This document shows positions 49,601-57,498 of a DNA stretch of 64,000 nt, one piece after another. How positions within the stretch are numbered: the stretch's first letter is position 1; the number at the start of each line of letters is the position of its first letter. Position numbers and translations under genes: made by a program. Origin of the DNA: Halopseudomonas yangmingensis (GTDB taxonomy: Bacteria; Pseudomonadota; Gammaproteobacteria; Pseudomonadales; Pseudomonadaceae); assembly GCF_900114825.1 (NCBI RefSeq), contig NZ_FOUI01000011.1:47992-111991 (forward strand). Reading direction: 5' to 3'. The notes beneath the pieces were generated by a model. That model saw only the letters and a program-made list of their open reading frames with translations, was not told the origin of the DNA and searched no databases.

Positions 49601-50189
49601 CGAGGAGTTCCAGCGCCTCGACAGCCACCGCAATCAGGCGGAGAAGGGGCTGGGCCTGGGGTTGGCGATTGCCGATGGACTGTGCCGGGTGCTCGGACAT
49701 GAGTTGCAGGTGCGCTCCTGGCCGGGGCGTGGCAGTGTGTTCAGTGTGTGTTTGCCATTGGCGCAGGCGCCTGCGCCTTTGATAATGGCGATGCCGGTAA
49801 CTCCTTCGCCAGCCGTCAAGGGGGCGCAAGTGCTCTGTATCGACAACGAGCCGGCCATTCTCACCGGCATGCAGAGTTTGCTCGAGCGCTGGCAGTGCCA
49901 TGTGGCCGTGGCGCGCAATCGCGACGAGGTTGCGCAGATACTGCAGCAAGGGTTTTTGCCGCAACTGGTACTGGTCGATTACCACCTGGACGACGGCGAC
50001 ACAGGGCTGCAGGTGATGCAGTGGCTGCGCGAGCAACTGGGCGAAAGCCTGCCCGGTGTGGTGATCAGCGCCGATGGCCGAAGCGAGCTGGTGGCAGGGA
50101 TTCGCGCCAGCGGACTCGACTACCTGCCCAAGCCTGTCAAGCCGGCAGCCATGCGTGCCCTGATCAGCCGCTGGATCAGCCTTGGTTGA
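46698..50189 (+). CDS. Hybrid sensor kinase with SSS transporter domain (MxtR/CrbS-like)
   Basis: This 1163-residue protein fuses a sodium:solute symporter-like domain of about 13 helices (residues 1-520) to a PAS domain (about 640-755) and a coiled coil. A HisKA domain follows with His812 (SRFLTAVSHDLMQPLNAARL), then a HATPase domain (about 920-1030, WDQGPGIPRDKL, GLGLGLAIADGL) and a C-terminal receiver (about 1045-1160, Asp1094 in LVLVDYHLDDGD). This is the MxtR/CrbS architecture, which senses acetate-type metabolites and signals to ErdR/CrbR. The adjacent upstream gene encodes such a regulator. The start is ATG 46698 with a weak ribosome site. Confidence 0.95.
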   Translation: MLSGTLVASIFLLYMAVLFAIAFWGDRRPGELGPRLRVWVYSLSLAVWCTSWTFFGAVGMAAQQRWGFISIFVGPILLFLFGWRMYARMIAISKQENITSIADFIASRYGKSQGLGVVVTLICLISVLPYIALQLKGIVLGYNLLSAPGLFEGAVDEVPGAEDTALVVTLVLALFTILFGTRSLDVTEHHRGMMLAIAFESLVKLFAFLAVGIFVTWGLFGGFNDLFERAAASPALEQYWQQQVPWIGLMLQIAIAMMAFMCLPRQFQVAVVENNNPADLRTARWVFPLYLLLAGLFVMPISLAGQLQFGNALNPDSYVISVPLAEGRPLLALLAFIGGASAATGMVIVAAIALSTMVSNDVLLPLLLRRRRQQERSYDAFRGWLLNARRTSILIILLLAYVVYRLIDNASSLAGIGQIAFAAIIQLAPAMFGALFWKQANRSGVFAGLAVGMLLWLWLLLMPLLFGGAAAGASRWLVTPFALQQQLGLPIDGLTLASVLALAGNISAFVLVSLFSRTRVLEHWQAGRFVGQDADSRSEGPSRALLRVTLDDLLNVASRFVGEERALASFQRFAAAQGSALQRTHVASSQWITHVERLLAGVLGASSARLVVKAAIEGRDMQFDDVVRIVGEASEVLQFNRGLLQGAIENISQGISVVDKDLRLVAWNRRYLEMFDYPDGLISIGRPIAELILCNAQRGLCGSGDPQSHVDKRINWMKQGTAHRSERLFPNGRVIEIIGNPMPGGGFVMSFTDITEFRNAEQALKEANESLEQRVEERTCELSALNEALLQAKAQTERASQSKSRFLTAVSHDLMQPLNAARLFSASLAHQHNLPAEAHELVRHLDTSLRSAEDLISDLLDISRLESGRIKPEWSDFALDDLFDPLKVEFGALAHQQGTDLRVRGCTVRVHSDVRLLRRILQNFLTNALRYAGASRVLLGVRRCCGQVRIEVWDQGPGIPRDKLQVIFEEFQRLDSHRNQAEKGLGLGLAIADGLCRVLGHELQVRSWPGRGSVFSVCLPLAQAPAPLIMAMPVTPSPAVKGAQVLCIDNEPAILTGMQSLLERWQCHVAVARNRDEVAQILQQGFLPQLVLVDYHLDDGDTGLQVMQWLREQLGESLPGVVISADGRSELVAGIRASGLDYLPKPVKPAAMRALISRWISLG

Positions 50190-50224
50190 GCCTCACTGTT
50201 ACCCTGTAACTGTATCTTGAGTCG

Positions 50225-50255
50225 CAAAGGCGTGACTGATAGCGTCGCGCCTTTG
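50225..50255 (+). terminator. Probable terminator after the hybrid kinase gene
   Basis: CAAAGGCGTGAC (50225-50236) pairs with GTCGCGCCTTTG (50244-50255), a 12-base-pair stem with one G-T wobble and a 7-base loop. Only a short T-rich tail follows (TTGTTG). It lies 35 bases past the kinase stop and before azlC. Confidence 0.5.
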
Positions 50256-50273
50256 TTGCCAAGAGTGTTTTTC

Positions 50274-51002
50274 ATGTCCTCTCCCTTGCGTACAGCCCTC
50301 CAGGGGGCGCGCGACACCATCCCCATGCTGATTGGTGCGCTGCCATTCGGCATCATCTTCGGCACCCTTGCTGTGTCCTCCGGCCTGTCGGTGGCGGCCA
50401 CCCTGGCCATGTCCGTCTTTGTGTTTGCCGGCTCCTCGCAATTTATCGCAGTGAGCCTGATTGCTTCGGGAACCGGTTTGTTGGTGATCTGGCTGACCAC
50501 GCTGATCGTCAATCTGCGGCACATGTTGTATAGCGCCAGCCTGTTGCCCTGGGTACGCCATCTGCCGCAGCGCTGGCGCATTCCGCTGGGCTTCTGGCTG
50601 ACCGACGAGAGCTTTGCTGTGGTGCACCGCTATTACCTGGATGACAGTCGTCCACTGGGTGGCAAACACTGGTATTTCCTCGGTTCCTGCATTGCCATGT
50701 ACAGCAACTGGGTGCTGTGCACGCTGGTTGGTGTGCTGCTTGGTCAGAGTCTGCCGGGTATGGCCGGCTGGGGTCTGGACTTTGCCATGGTGGCGACCTT
50801 TATCGGCATCGTGGTGCCGGCGCTACGTACCCGGCCCATGTTGGTGGCGGCTCTGGTCGCCGGGGCAGTGGCGGTGGTTGCCTATGATCTGCCTTACCAG
50901 CTGGGGTTGATGCTGGCGGCGTTGCTCGGTGTGGCCAGCGGTCTCCTTGCGGAGCATCTGCTTCAGCGGAGCGGGGAGGTGTGCCTTGATGACGCTGCAT
51001 GA
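50274..51002 (+). CDS. azlC: AzlC-family branched-chain amino acid exporter subunit
   Basis: AzlC (242 residues) with AzlD exports branched-chain amino acids and analogues such as azaleucine. It has about seven or eight membrane segments. Family features are [21 protein letters not shown] at the start, [17 protein letters not shown], and [16 protein letters not shown] chose ATG 50274 ([10 protein letters not shown]); AAGAG upstream is a modest ribosome site. azlD begins inside its last codons. Confidence 0.93.
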   Translation: MSSPLRTALQGARDTIPMLIGALPFGIIFGTLAVSSGLSVAATLAMSVFVFAGSSQFIAVSLIASGTGLLVIWLTTLIVNLRHMLYSASLLPWVRHLPQRWRIPLGFWLTDESFAVVHRYYLDDSRPLGGKHWYFLGSCIAMYSNWVLCTLVGVLLGQSLPGMAGWGLDFAMVATFIGIVVPALRTRPMLVAALVAGAVAVVAYDLPYQLGLMLAALLGVASGLLAEHLLQRSGEVCLDDAA

Positions 51003-51309
51003 AGTGCTGCTGATCGGCGGCATGGCGCTGATCACTTTTGCCATCCGCTATACCCTGTTTGCCGCCGGCCATCGGGTGCGTTTCAGCCCACTGATGACCC
51101 GTGCGCTGGGCTATGTTCCTGTGGCAGTGCTGACGGCGATCATTGTCCCCATGATGCTCAGGCCGGAAGGGCAGCTGGCTTTGCAGTTGGACAACGCCTG
51201 GCTGTTTGGCGGGCTGGCGGCGATTGCCGTGGCCGCCTGGCGGCGCAACCTGCTGCTGACCATCTTTGCCGGCATGGCCTGTTTCCTGTTCTGGCGCTGG
51301 CTGTTCTGA
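50989..51309 (+). CDS. azlD: AzlD-family branched-chain amino acid exporter subunit
   Basis: AzlD (106 residues) is the small partner of AzlC, with about four membrane segments. Family features are [34 protein letters not shown] and a C-terminal hydrophobic segment. ATG 50989 has GGGGAGGT upstream and overlaps azlC by 14 bases, so the pair is translationally coupled. Confidence 0.92.
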   Translation: MTLHEVLLIGGMALITFAIRYTLFAAGHRVRFSPLMTRALGYVPVAVLTAIIVPMMLRPEGQLALQLDNAWLFGGLAAIAVAAWRRNLLLTIFAGMACFLFWRWLF

Positions 51310-51313
51310 GTCT

Positions 51314-52531
51314 TTACCAAAGCGCCGTGCGTCCGGTGCGCACGGCGACCACCACCAGCGACACTGCGGCAGCGGAAATGATCAGGGTAAAGCCGATCAC
51401 CGTATTGCCAAAGCCCGCCAGGTCGCTGACCAGGCCCACACCCAGCACTACCGAGGCCATGGTCAGGTAGGCCATCAGGTAGAACGCCGAGCTGATACCG
51501 CCACGCTGGCTGGGCGGGGCCATCTGGTTGATCGAGCTGACAGCCACTACCCCGGTGGCACCCGCGCCCACGGCGGTGCCCAGGGTGGCGAGGCTGAGCA
51601 GCAATGGCGAAGACCAGATGACAGCACCTGCCATGCACAGCAGGCCAATAACCAGCAGCATTGGCCCGGCCACCAGCAGGCGGTTCTGTGGCTGGTGCTG
51701 GCAGCCGAACTGGCTGCAACCGGCCAGCAATTGCCAGGCTGCGGCGAACAGCCCGGCCAGTGCACGGTTGTCGATACCGACCAGTTCGCGCGCCAATGAC
51801 GGCCCCAGCGAGGCATACAGGCTGCCGGTGGACCAGGCCAGGCAGATGGCCGCCGCGCAGAAGGCAAACACCCCCAGCAATTCCCGCGGGACTGTTACCG
51901 GGGTCGGTCGCCAGTGGCGCCAGCGGAAATCGCTGTGGCGTTGGCCAATGTTCGCAGGCCAGGGAGCTTTCAGCAGCAAGGCTATGGTCACAAGAGTCAT
52001 GGCGATTACTGTGAAGAATGGCCAGATATCCTGTCCGACCTTCAGGTGCAGGGCCAGCGAGCCGAGCGCCGGCCCGGCAAAGGCTCCGCCGGTAAAGAAT
52101 ACTGCCGTCAGTGCGGCCGCCCGGTTCCAGTTGCCGTTCGGTTCCAGTTCCATTACCGAGGCCGAGGCGGCGCCGGTCACCAGCCCGGTGCCAATTCCGG
52201 TGAGCAGGCGAGCCACCGCCAGGCCATTGATGCCATCGGCAAGCAGGAACATCAGCGCGCCACCCCCAATGAAAAGCAGGCCTGGTATCAATACCTGACG
52301 GCGGCCGAGGCGGTCGGAGAGGGTGCCTATGGTCAGCAGCATGCTCACCACACCCAGCACATAGATGGCGAAGACCCCGGTCAGCGCCGTCGAGGAAAAG
52401 CCCCAGCGCGCCTGCCATACCGCATACAGAGGCGTCGGCAGGTTGCTGGCAAGGATGCTGGTAAAAATCGCCAGCAAGGCGGCGGTCATCGCCAGCGTGC
52501 GTGAAGCGCCAGCCGGTGACTGAATGGACAT
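51314..52531 (-). CDS. MFS transporter
   Basis: This 405-residue major facilitator has about 12 membrane segments and the signature motif GTLSDRLGRRQVL between helices 2 and 3. Proline at PTPLYAVWQ in helix 1 and the overall layout resemble drug or metabolite efflux proteins. The substrate is unknown. ATG 52531 follows GGAGAG. It is convergent with azlD, with only four bases between the stops. Confidence 0.9.
   Translation of the reverse strand: MSIQSPAGASRTLAMTAALLAIFTSILASNLPTPLYAVWQARWGFSSTALTGVFAIYVLGVVSMLLTIGTLSDRLGRRQVLIPGLLFIGGGALMFLLADGINGLAVARLLTGIGTGLVTGAASASVMELEPNGNWNRAAALTAVFFTGGAFAGPALGSLALHLKVGQDIWPFFTVIAMTLVTIALLLKAPWPANIGQRHSDFRWRHWRPTPVTVPRELLGVFAFCAAAICLAWSTGSLYASLGPSLARELVGIDNRALAGLFAAAWQLLAGCSQFGCQHQPQNRLLVAGPMLLVIGLLCMAGAVIWSSPLLLSLATLGTAVGAGATGVVAVSSINQMAPPSQRGGISSAFYLMAYLTMASVVLGVGLVSDLAGFGNTVIGFTLIISAAAVSLVVVAVRTGRTALW
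51323..51347. repeat. Hairpin between azlD and the MFS gene 3' end
   Basis: CGCCGTGCG (51323-51331) and CGCACGGCG (51339-51347) form a perfect 9-base-pair stem with a 7-base loop, inside the last codons of the MFS gene and just past the azlD stop. It may act as a terminator or barrier for convergent transcription. There is no strong T tract on either side. Confidence 0.35.
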
Positions 52532-52587
52532 GAACAGGCTCTCCGGTTGCAGAATGCGAATTATTGCAGAGCCTGCGGCATTCTGCG

Positions 52588-53649
52588 CTATTGACCGATC
52601 ATCACGCCGATGGATGCGGGTGACTGGCGCATGTCAGCAGCCAGATCCGTCAGCGACAGCGGATGCTGTGGGTTGATTGCGCGGCGCAACAGATCGGGTA
52701 GCCCGGACAGATCCCTGCGAGGTGTTGGCCAGCGCAACGGCGGCTCAAGCGGCTGCTCTTCCACGGCCAGGGCAAAACGGAATGGATGGAAGCCGGGCAG
52801 CCCAAGGCGAAGGTCGGTTACCACCCAGTGGTTGTCGATCAGGTCATAGCGCATGACGCCACCGGTGAACCAGTCAAGCCGCGCATGCTGCGGGTTATCG
52901 GCCAGCACCTGCAAGGCGGCGCTGCGCTGGTTGGGCAGTTGTTCCAGATGCGGTGGCTGTTTGTCGAACCAGCTGACCAGTCCTTCGTGGTATTGGTCTC
53001 CATCGAGGGCGACCACTCGCCACAGCAGGGTATTGAAAGGGGTGGGGCCGACAAAGCGTTGTTCCGTCTGAATGCCATCGCGCAGCAGCGCCTGATCCAG
53101 TTGCTGCAAGGCCATCTGCCGGCCCGCCAGTGAGCTCAGCAGGTACAGGCTGGACAGACCCAAGGCCAGAAACTGCCAGCGCTCGGTGCGCCTGCTGTGA
53201 CCAAGCAATAGTCCGCCGAGCACCGCCAGCCGCAGTGGCAGGGTATACAGCGGATCGATGATAAAGATGCTGGAGATTGCCGTCGGCTGAAGAGGCAACG
53301 GCCAGAATAGTTGGGTGCCGTAGGTGGTGAAGGCATCCAGCAGCACATGAGTGGTAAGGATCAGCCAGATGCAGCCCCACAGTCGCAGGCCGGAATAGCC
53401 GGGGTGTGGTCGCCAGCGACGGACAAGCCAGGCCAGTAGCAGGCTGAATGGGGTCAATACCAGCAACGAGTGGCTGAAACCGCGATGCATGGTCATGTTG
53501 GCCACCGCATCACCGTAATCGATGACCACATCCAGATCCGGCAGGGTGCCCAGTGCGGCACCGTAGAGCAGGGCCTTGCGGCCCTGCCAGCGCCCCATCA
53601 ACGCACCACCGATGGCAGCACCCAGAACAGCCTGTGTCAGCGAGTCCAT
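52588..53649 (-). CDS. YdjM-like membrane-bound metal-dependent hydrolase
   Basis: This 353-residue protein has the YdjM/DUF457 core: MDSLTQAVLGAAIGGALMG, the PDLDVV acidic motif, HRGFSHSLLVL, and HVLLDAFTTYGTQLFWP. These histidines and aspartates probably bind metal. About four to six membrane segments lie in the first 190 residues, followed by a soluble C-terminal half without recognised domains. The reaction is unknown. ATG 53649 follows GGAGAACCCCG. Confidence 0.9.
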   Translation of the reverse strand: MDSLTQAVLGAAIGGALMGRWQGRKALLYGAALGTLPDLDVVIDYGDAVANMTMHRGFSHSLLVLTPFSLLLAWLVRRWRPHPGYSGLRLWGCIWLILTTHVLLDAFTTYGTQLFWPLPLQPTAISSIFIIDPLYTLPLRLAVLGGLLLGHSRRTERWQFLALGLSSLYLLSSLAGRQMALQQLDQALLRDGIQTEQRFVGPTPFNTLLWRVVALDGDQYHEGLVSWFDKQPPHLEQLPNQRSAALQVLADNPQHARLDWFTGGVMRYDLIDNHWVVTDLRLGLPGFHPFRFALAVEEQPLEPPLRWPTPRRDLSGLPDLLRRAINPQHPLSLTDLAADMRQSPASIGVMIGQ

Positions 53650-53690
53650 CGGGGTTCTCCATCAGTGGTGACTGGGGTCGCTTGGGCGTC

Positions 53691-54380
53691 TCAGAGGCTG
53701 TGTTGCTTGTCCAGTTCGATCGAGGCATCCAGCAGCTCCAGCAGGGCCTTGCGGGTTTTCAGCTTGGTGTTGCGATGCGCGGTCATGTTCAGGGTGGTGA
53801 GGAACTTGGCCATGGCCAGTGCTTCCTGTTCCAGTTCCTCGGCAGGGACTACCCGGTCAAGGAAGCCGGCATCCACTGCCTGCGCCGGGCTGAACATCTC
53901 GGCATTGATTACCGAACGGTTGAAAGCGCTGTTGCTCAGCCGCGCACGGGCCAGTTCGATACCGACATGGTGCATGGTCATGCCAATCGCCACTTCGTTG
54001 AGGCCGATCTTGAACGGGCCTTCCACGCCGATGCGGTAATCCGCCGATAGCAGGATGAAAGCGCCCTTGGCCACCGCGTGGCCAGTGCAGGCCACTACCA
54101 CCGGGTAGGGGTGAGAAAGCATGCGCCGTGCCAGGGTCGAGCCCTTGGCCACCAGTGCCTTGGCCGAGTCGGCGCTGGCGGTCATCACCTTGAGGTCATA
54201 GCCGCCCGAGAGCATGCCGGGCTGGCCGCTGATTACCACTACCGCACGGTCTTTCTCGGCCTGATCCAGCGCGGCATTGAAAGCATCGATAACGTCGGGG
54301 GAGATGGCGTTGACCTTGCCGTTGCTCAGGGTCAGGAAAGCGATGCCATCGGCAAGGCGGTAGGAAACCAGTTCACTCAT
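53691..54380 (-). CDS. Enoyl-CoA hydratase/isomerase (crotonase) family protein
   Basis: This 229-residue crotonase-fold protein has the CoA oxyanion-hole segments SGGYDLKVMTA and TGHAVAKGAFILLSADYRIG, and GLNEVAIGMTMHHVG. The second glycine-rich motif departs from the classic GGGxELA form (it reads AKGAFILLSADYR), so the exact reaction, hydratase or isomerase, is uncertain. ATG 54380 has AAGAGG upstream at nine bases. No beta-oxidation genes are adjacent. Confidence 0.88.
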   Translation of the reverse strand: MSELVSYRLADGIAFLTLSNGKVNAISPDVIDAFNAALDQAEKDRAVVVISGQPGMLSGGYDLKVMTASADSAKALVAKGSTLARRMLSHPYPVVVACTGHAVAKGAFILLSADYRIGVEGPFKIGLNEVAIGMTMHHVGIELARARLSNSAFNRSVINAEMFSPAQAVDAGFLDRVVPAEELEQEALAMAKFLTTLNMTAHRNTKLKTRKALLELLDASIELDKQHSL

Positions 54381-54513
54381 GGGGCAGAACCTCTTGTATG
54401 TATGGCCGGCCATCGGCCGTGGCGGACAGGCAGTGTAGCAATTTCTGAGTGACCGGCCAGTACCAGAAGAAAGCGGCTGGCCGTCGATGGCTGACGTGTT
54501 CTATGCTCGTGGC

Positions 54514-55635
54514 ATGTTTACATCAGATGCTCTTGTTGATAGTGCCCCATTGCTGCTGGTCGGTGCCGGCCATAGCCACCTGTTAACCCTGCGCCGCTGG
54601 CTTGATCAGGGCTGGCGCCCTCCTGCCGGCACCTTGCTGGTGAATCCCGGTGAGCACGCCTGGTATTCCGGCATGATGCCTGGGCTGCTTGCCGGCCGGC
54701 ATCAGGTAGAGGAGTGCCGCATTGCTCTGCAGCCTCTCTGCGCTGCGCTGGATGTCCGCCATCTCGACGCTAGCGTTGTGCAGCTGGATGCTGCCGCCGG
54801 GCAGGTTCTGCTACGTACAGGGCAGAGTATCAAGGCTGACTGCATCAGTCTGGATTGCGGCGCTAAACCACCGTCGCCGCAGTGGCTGGACACTACGGTT
54901 GAAAAACTGCCGGTAAAACCTTTCGGCATACTGCTGCAGCGCTGGCAACAGTGGCGTGAGACCGGCTGGCCGACACGCATTGGCGTGCTTGGTGGTGGTG
55001 CAGCGGCCTTTGAAGTATGCATGGCCCTGCGTGCTGCAGGTTTTGCCGGGGAGCTGTCCCTGCTCACTGGCAGTACGCTGCTGGCAGACTTTCCCGAGCG
55101 TTTGCGCGAGCGTGCGTCAGCTCTGTTGCGCCAGCGGCAGGTCGGCCTGCACGAACTGTGCATGATCACAACGGTCCGCCAGTATGGCGTGTATGACCAG
55201 CAGCGCCGGGTACTGGCCTGTGAGGCGCTGGTGCTGGCCAGCGGCGCGCAGGCGCACGGCTGGCAGGCCAGCTCCGGGTTGGCCTGTGACGCTCAGGGCT
55301 TTGTGCGGATCGGCAATGATCTGCGCAGCCGCAGTCACCCGCAGATTTTTGCCAGCGGCGACTGCGCCAGCCTGCCGGGCGCCAGACGTTCCGGGGTATA
55401 TGCGGTGCGCCAGGCGCCGGTATTGGCCGACAACCTGCGGGCCACGCTGAACGGTGGGCGATTGTCTGACTACCGGCCGCAACGGCTGGCCCTGGCCCTG
55501 CTCGACTGCGGCAATGGTCAGGCGCTGCTGCGCTACGGGTCATTGGGCATGGCCGGCGGCTGGTGCCTGCGCTGGAAAGATCGACTGGATCGGCGCTTTA
55601 TCGAAGGAATGCGTTGCCCGTTGCCAATTGACTGA
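54514..55635 (+). CDS. FAD-dependent oxidoreductase of the SelD-N-terminus-like family
   Basis: This 373-residue pyridine nucleotide-disulfide-type flavoprotein has the FAD loop LLLVGAGHSHLLTLR, the second nucleotide loop IGVLGGGAAAFEVCMAL and the C-terminal FAD motif QIFASGDCASL. It resembles the family often fused to the N-terminus of SelD (selenophosphate synthetase), but no SelD domain is attached or adjacent. No redox-active CxxC or CxxxxC pair is evident. The start is ATG 54514 by family fit; ATG 54487 is also in frame. Neither has a strong ribosome site. Confidence 0.85.
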   Translation: MFTSDALVDSAPLLLVGAGHSHLLTLRRWLDQGWRPPAGTLLVNPGEHAWYSGMMPGLLAGRHQVEECRIALQPLCAALDVRHLDASVVQLDAAAGQVLLRTGQSIKADCISLDCGAKPPSPQWLDTTVEKLPVKPFGILLQRWQQWRETGWPTRIGVLGGGAAAFEVCMALRAAGFAGELSLLTGSTLLADFPERLRERASALLRQRQVGLHELCMITTVRQYGVYDQQRRVLACEALVLASGAQAHGWQASSGLACDAQGFVRIGNDLRSRSHPQIFASGDCASLPGARRSGVYAVRQAPVLADNLRATLNGGRLSDYRPQRLALALLDCGNGQALLRYGSLGMAGGWCLRWKDRLDRRFIEGMRCPLPID

Positions 55636-55822
55636 TGTCATGTTGCTGACACTTGTTCGCCGTTAGGCTGCCTGCGGGGCGTTATCTTGACCGGCGCAAG
55701 GCATGCAAAGTAAAACCATAGCCCTGTTGTGGGTTTTTCAGCACTGACGTACCTTGGTTTGCAGGTGGCGTTGTCAACAAGAAGCTACGGCCTATTCGAT
55801 CAATAATTCAGGGGAGTATGTC

Positions 55823-57478
55823 ATGGGTATGATGTCCAGATTCTCGATCAGGCAGCGGTTGTTGGCGTCCTTTGTTCTTTCTGCCATTTTCATGTTGGCG
55901 CTTGCCCTGATAGGCATTCAGGGCAAGCGCATGAGTAACGAGGCGCTGCACACGGTCAACCAGGACCGTCTGGTCCCCACCGGGCAGATCGCCCAGATGT
56001 TCCAGCTGATGACGGCCAACCGGGTACTGGCGCTGACCGCATTGCAATATGACCCGCGCAACCCGCTGACCAGCATGCAGTCCGAGCCGCTGTCAGCCCT
56101 GTTGCCTGAGGTGCAGCGCAATATTGCCGAGCTGGACGGGGTGATCCGCGAATACCTGTCCACCTACCTCACCGATGAAGAGCGGCGGATTGTCGAGCGT
56201 GTCACCCGTGAGCGTGAAAGCTTTGTCAGACAGGGCCTGTTGCCAGTGTTTGATGCGGTGCAGCAGGGGCAGTTCGAGCAGGCCGCGCGGGTTTACCAGG
56301 ATCAGCTTGAGCCGGCCTACGAGCGCTACCGCAACGAGCTGAACAACCTGCGGCAGCTGCAGGTGGATGTGGCCGAAGAGGAATACCAGAAGGCCCAGGC
56401 GGATTTCGAGAAAAGCCTTTGGCTGGTGGTGTCCTTGCTGATACTGGCACTGTTGTGCAGTGCACTGATTTCCCTGGCGGTGGTTTCGAGCATAGTGCGA
56501 GCAGCACACAGCCTGGAAAATGCCAGCCAGTCGATGGCCGATGGAGACCTGCTGGTCGAGGTGGACTACCAGGACCGTGACGAGATGGCCAGCATAGCCC
56601 AGGCCTTTAATCGCATGCGTCTGCGCATGCACGAAATGATCAGTCAGGTTGCCAGTTCCACGGCGCAACTGGCGGCGGCGGCCGAGGAAACCACAGCGGT
56701 AACGGTACAAACCAGCGACGGCATTCGTCGCCAGCAGTCCGAGACCGAGCAGGTGGCGGCAGCAATGAACGAAATGAGTGCCACGGTGCAGGATGTGGCG
56801 CGTAATGCGGCCAGTGCTGCCGAGGCGGCACATGCGGCTGACGCAGATGCAGCCAACGGTCGCAAGGTGCTGGCGCGGACGGTTGAGGTGATCAACATGC
56901 TGGCGCGTGAAGTGGAGAATGCCACCAGGGTGATCCGCAGCCTGCAGGAAGACAGCAACAACATAGGCTCTGTGCTGGATGTTATCCGCGCCATTGCCGA
57001 ACAGACCAATCTGCTTGCACTCAATGCGGCCATTGAAGCGGCTCGGGCCGGTGAAGCCGGGCGCGGCTTTGCGGTGGTTGCCGACGAGGTGCGTACGCTG
57101 GCCTCGCGCACCCAGCAATCGACCAGCGAAATTCAGGCGATGATTGAAAAACTGCAGGGCGGCGCGGCTAATGCGGTAAAAGTCATGGAAACCGGGCATC
57201 GTCAGGCCGGAGAGGGCGTCACCCAGGTTGCCGAGGCAGGCGCAGCACTGGAGTCTATCTTGCAGGCGGTGACCACCATCAACGACATGAATGCGCAGAT
57301 TGCGTCGGCTGCCGAGCAGCAAAGTGCGGTGGCTGAAGAAATCAATCGCAATATCGTGACCGTTAGCGAAATTGCCGAGCAGACCAGTGTCGGGTCGCAG
57401 CAGACCGCAGCGACCAGTGAGGAGCTTGCTCAACTGGCTGCGCAACTGCAGTCGCTGGTTGGCCAATTCAGGGTCTGA
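55823..57478 (+). CDS. Methyl-accepting chemotaxis protein with four-helix-bundle-like sensor
   Basis: This 551-residue chemoreceptor has TM1 at about residues 11-31, a periplasmic helical sensor (about 32-195) of the 4HB type, TM2 at about 197-220 and a HAMP at about 220-275. The signalling domain carries the tip [19 protein letters not shown] near residue 400. ATG 55823 follows GGGGAG. The next gene, a sensor kinase, starts 20 bases after the stop, so this looks like the first gene of a three-gene signalling operon. The ligand is unknown. Confidence 0.94.
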   Translation: MGMMSRFSIRQRLLASFVLSAIFMLALALIGIQGKRMSNEALHTVNQDRLVPTGQIAQMFQLMTANRVLALTALQYDPRNPLTSMQSEPLSALLPEVQRNIAELDGVIREYLSTYLTDEERRIVERVTRERESFVRQGLLPVFDAVQQGQFEQAARVYQDQLEPAYERYRNELNNLRQLQVDVAEEEYQKAQADFEKSLWLVVSLLILALLCSALISLAVVSSIVRAAHSLENASQSMADGDLLVEVDYQDRDEMASIAQAFNRMRLRMHEMISQVASSTAQLAAAAEETTAVTVQTSDGIRRQQSETEQVAAAMNEMSATVQDVARNAASAAEAAHAADADAANGRKVLARTVEVINMLAREVENATRVIRSLQEDSNNIGSVLDVIRAIAEQTNLLALNAAIEAARAGEAGRGFAVVADEVRTLASRTQQSTSEIQAMIEKLQGGAANAVKVMETGHRQAGEGVTQVAEAGAALESILQAVTTINDMNAQIASAAEQQSAVAEEINRNIVTVSEIAEQTSVGSQQTAATSEELAQLAAQLQSLVGQFRV

Positions 57479-57498
57479 GACAGATCGGAGGGTCAGCC

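Noticed and set aside
51111..52418. 435-codon minus-strand open frame offset from the MFS gene
   Set aside because: Same strand as the MFS gene but a different frame. It also crosses azlD in antisense and lacks membrane topology, while the MFS frame has all family motifs.
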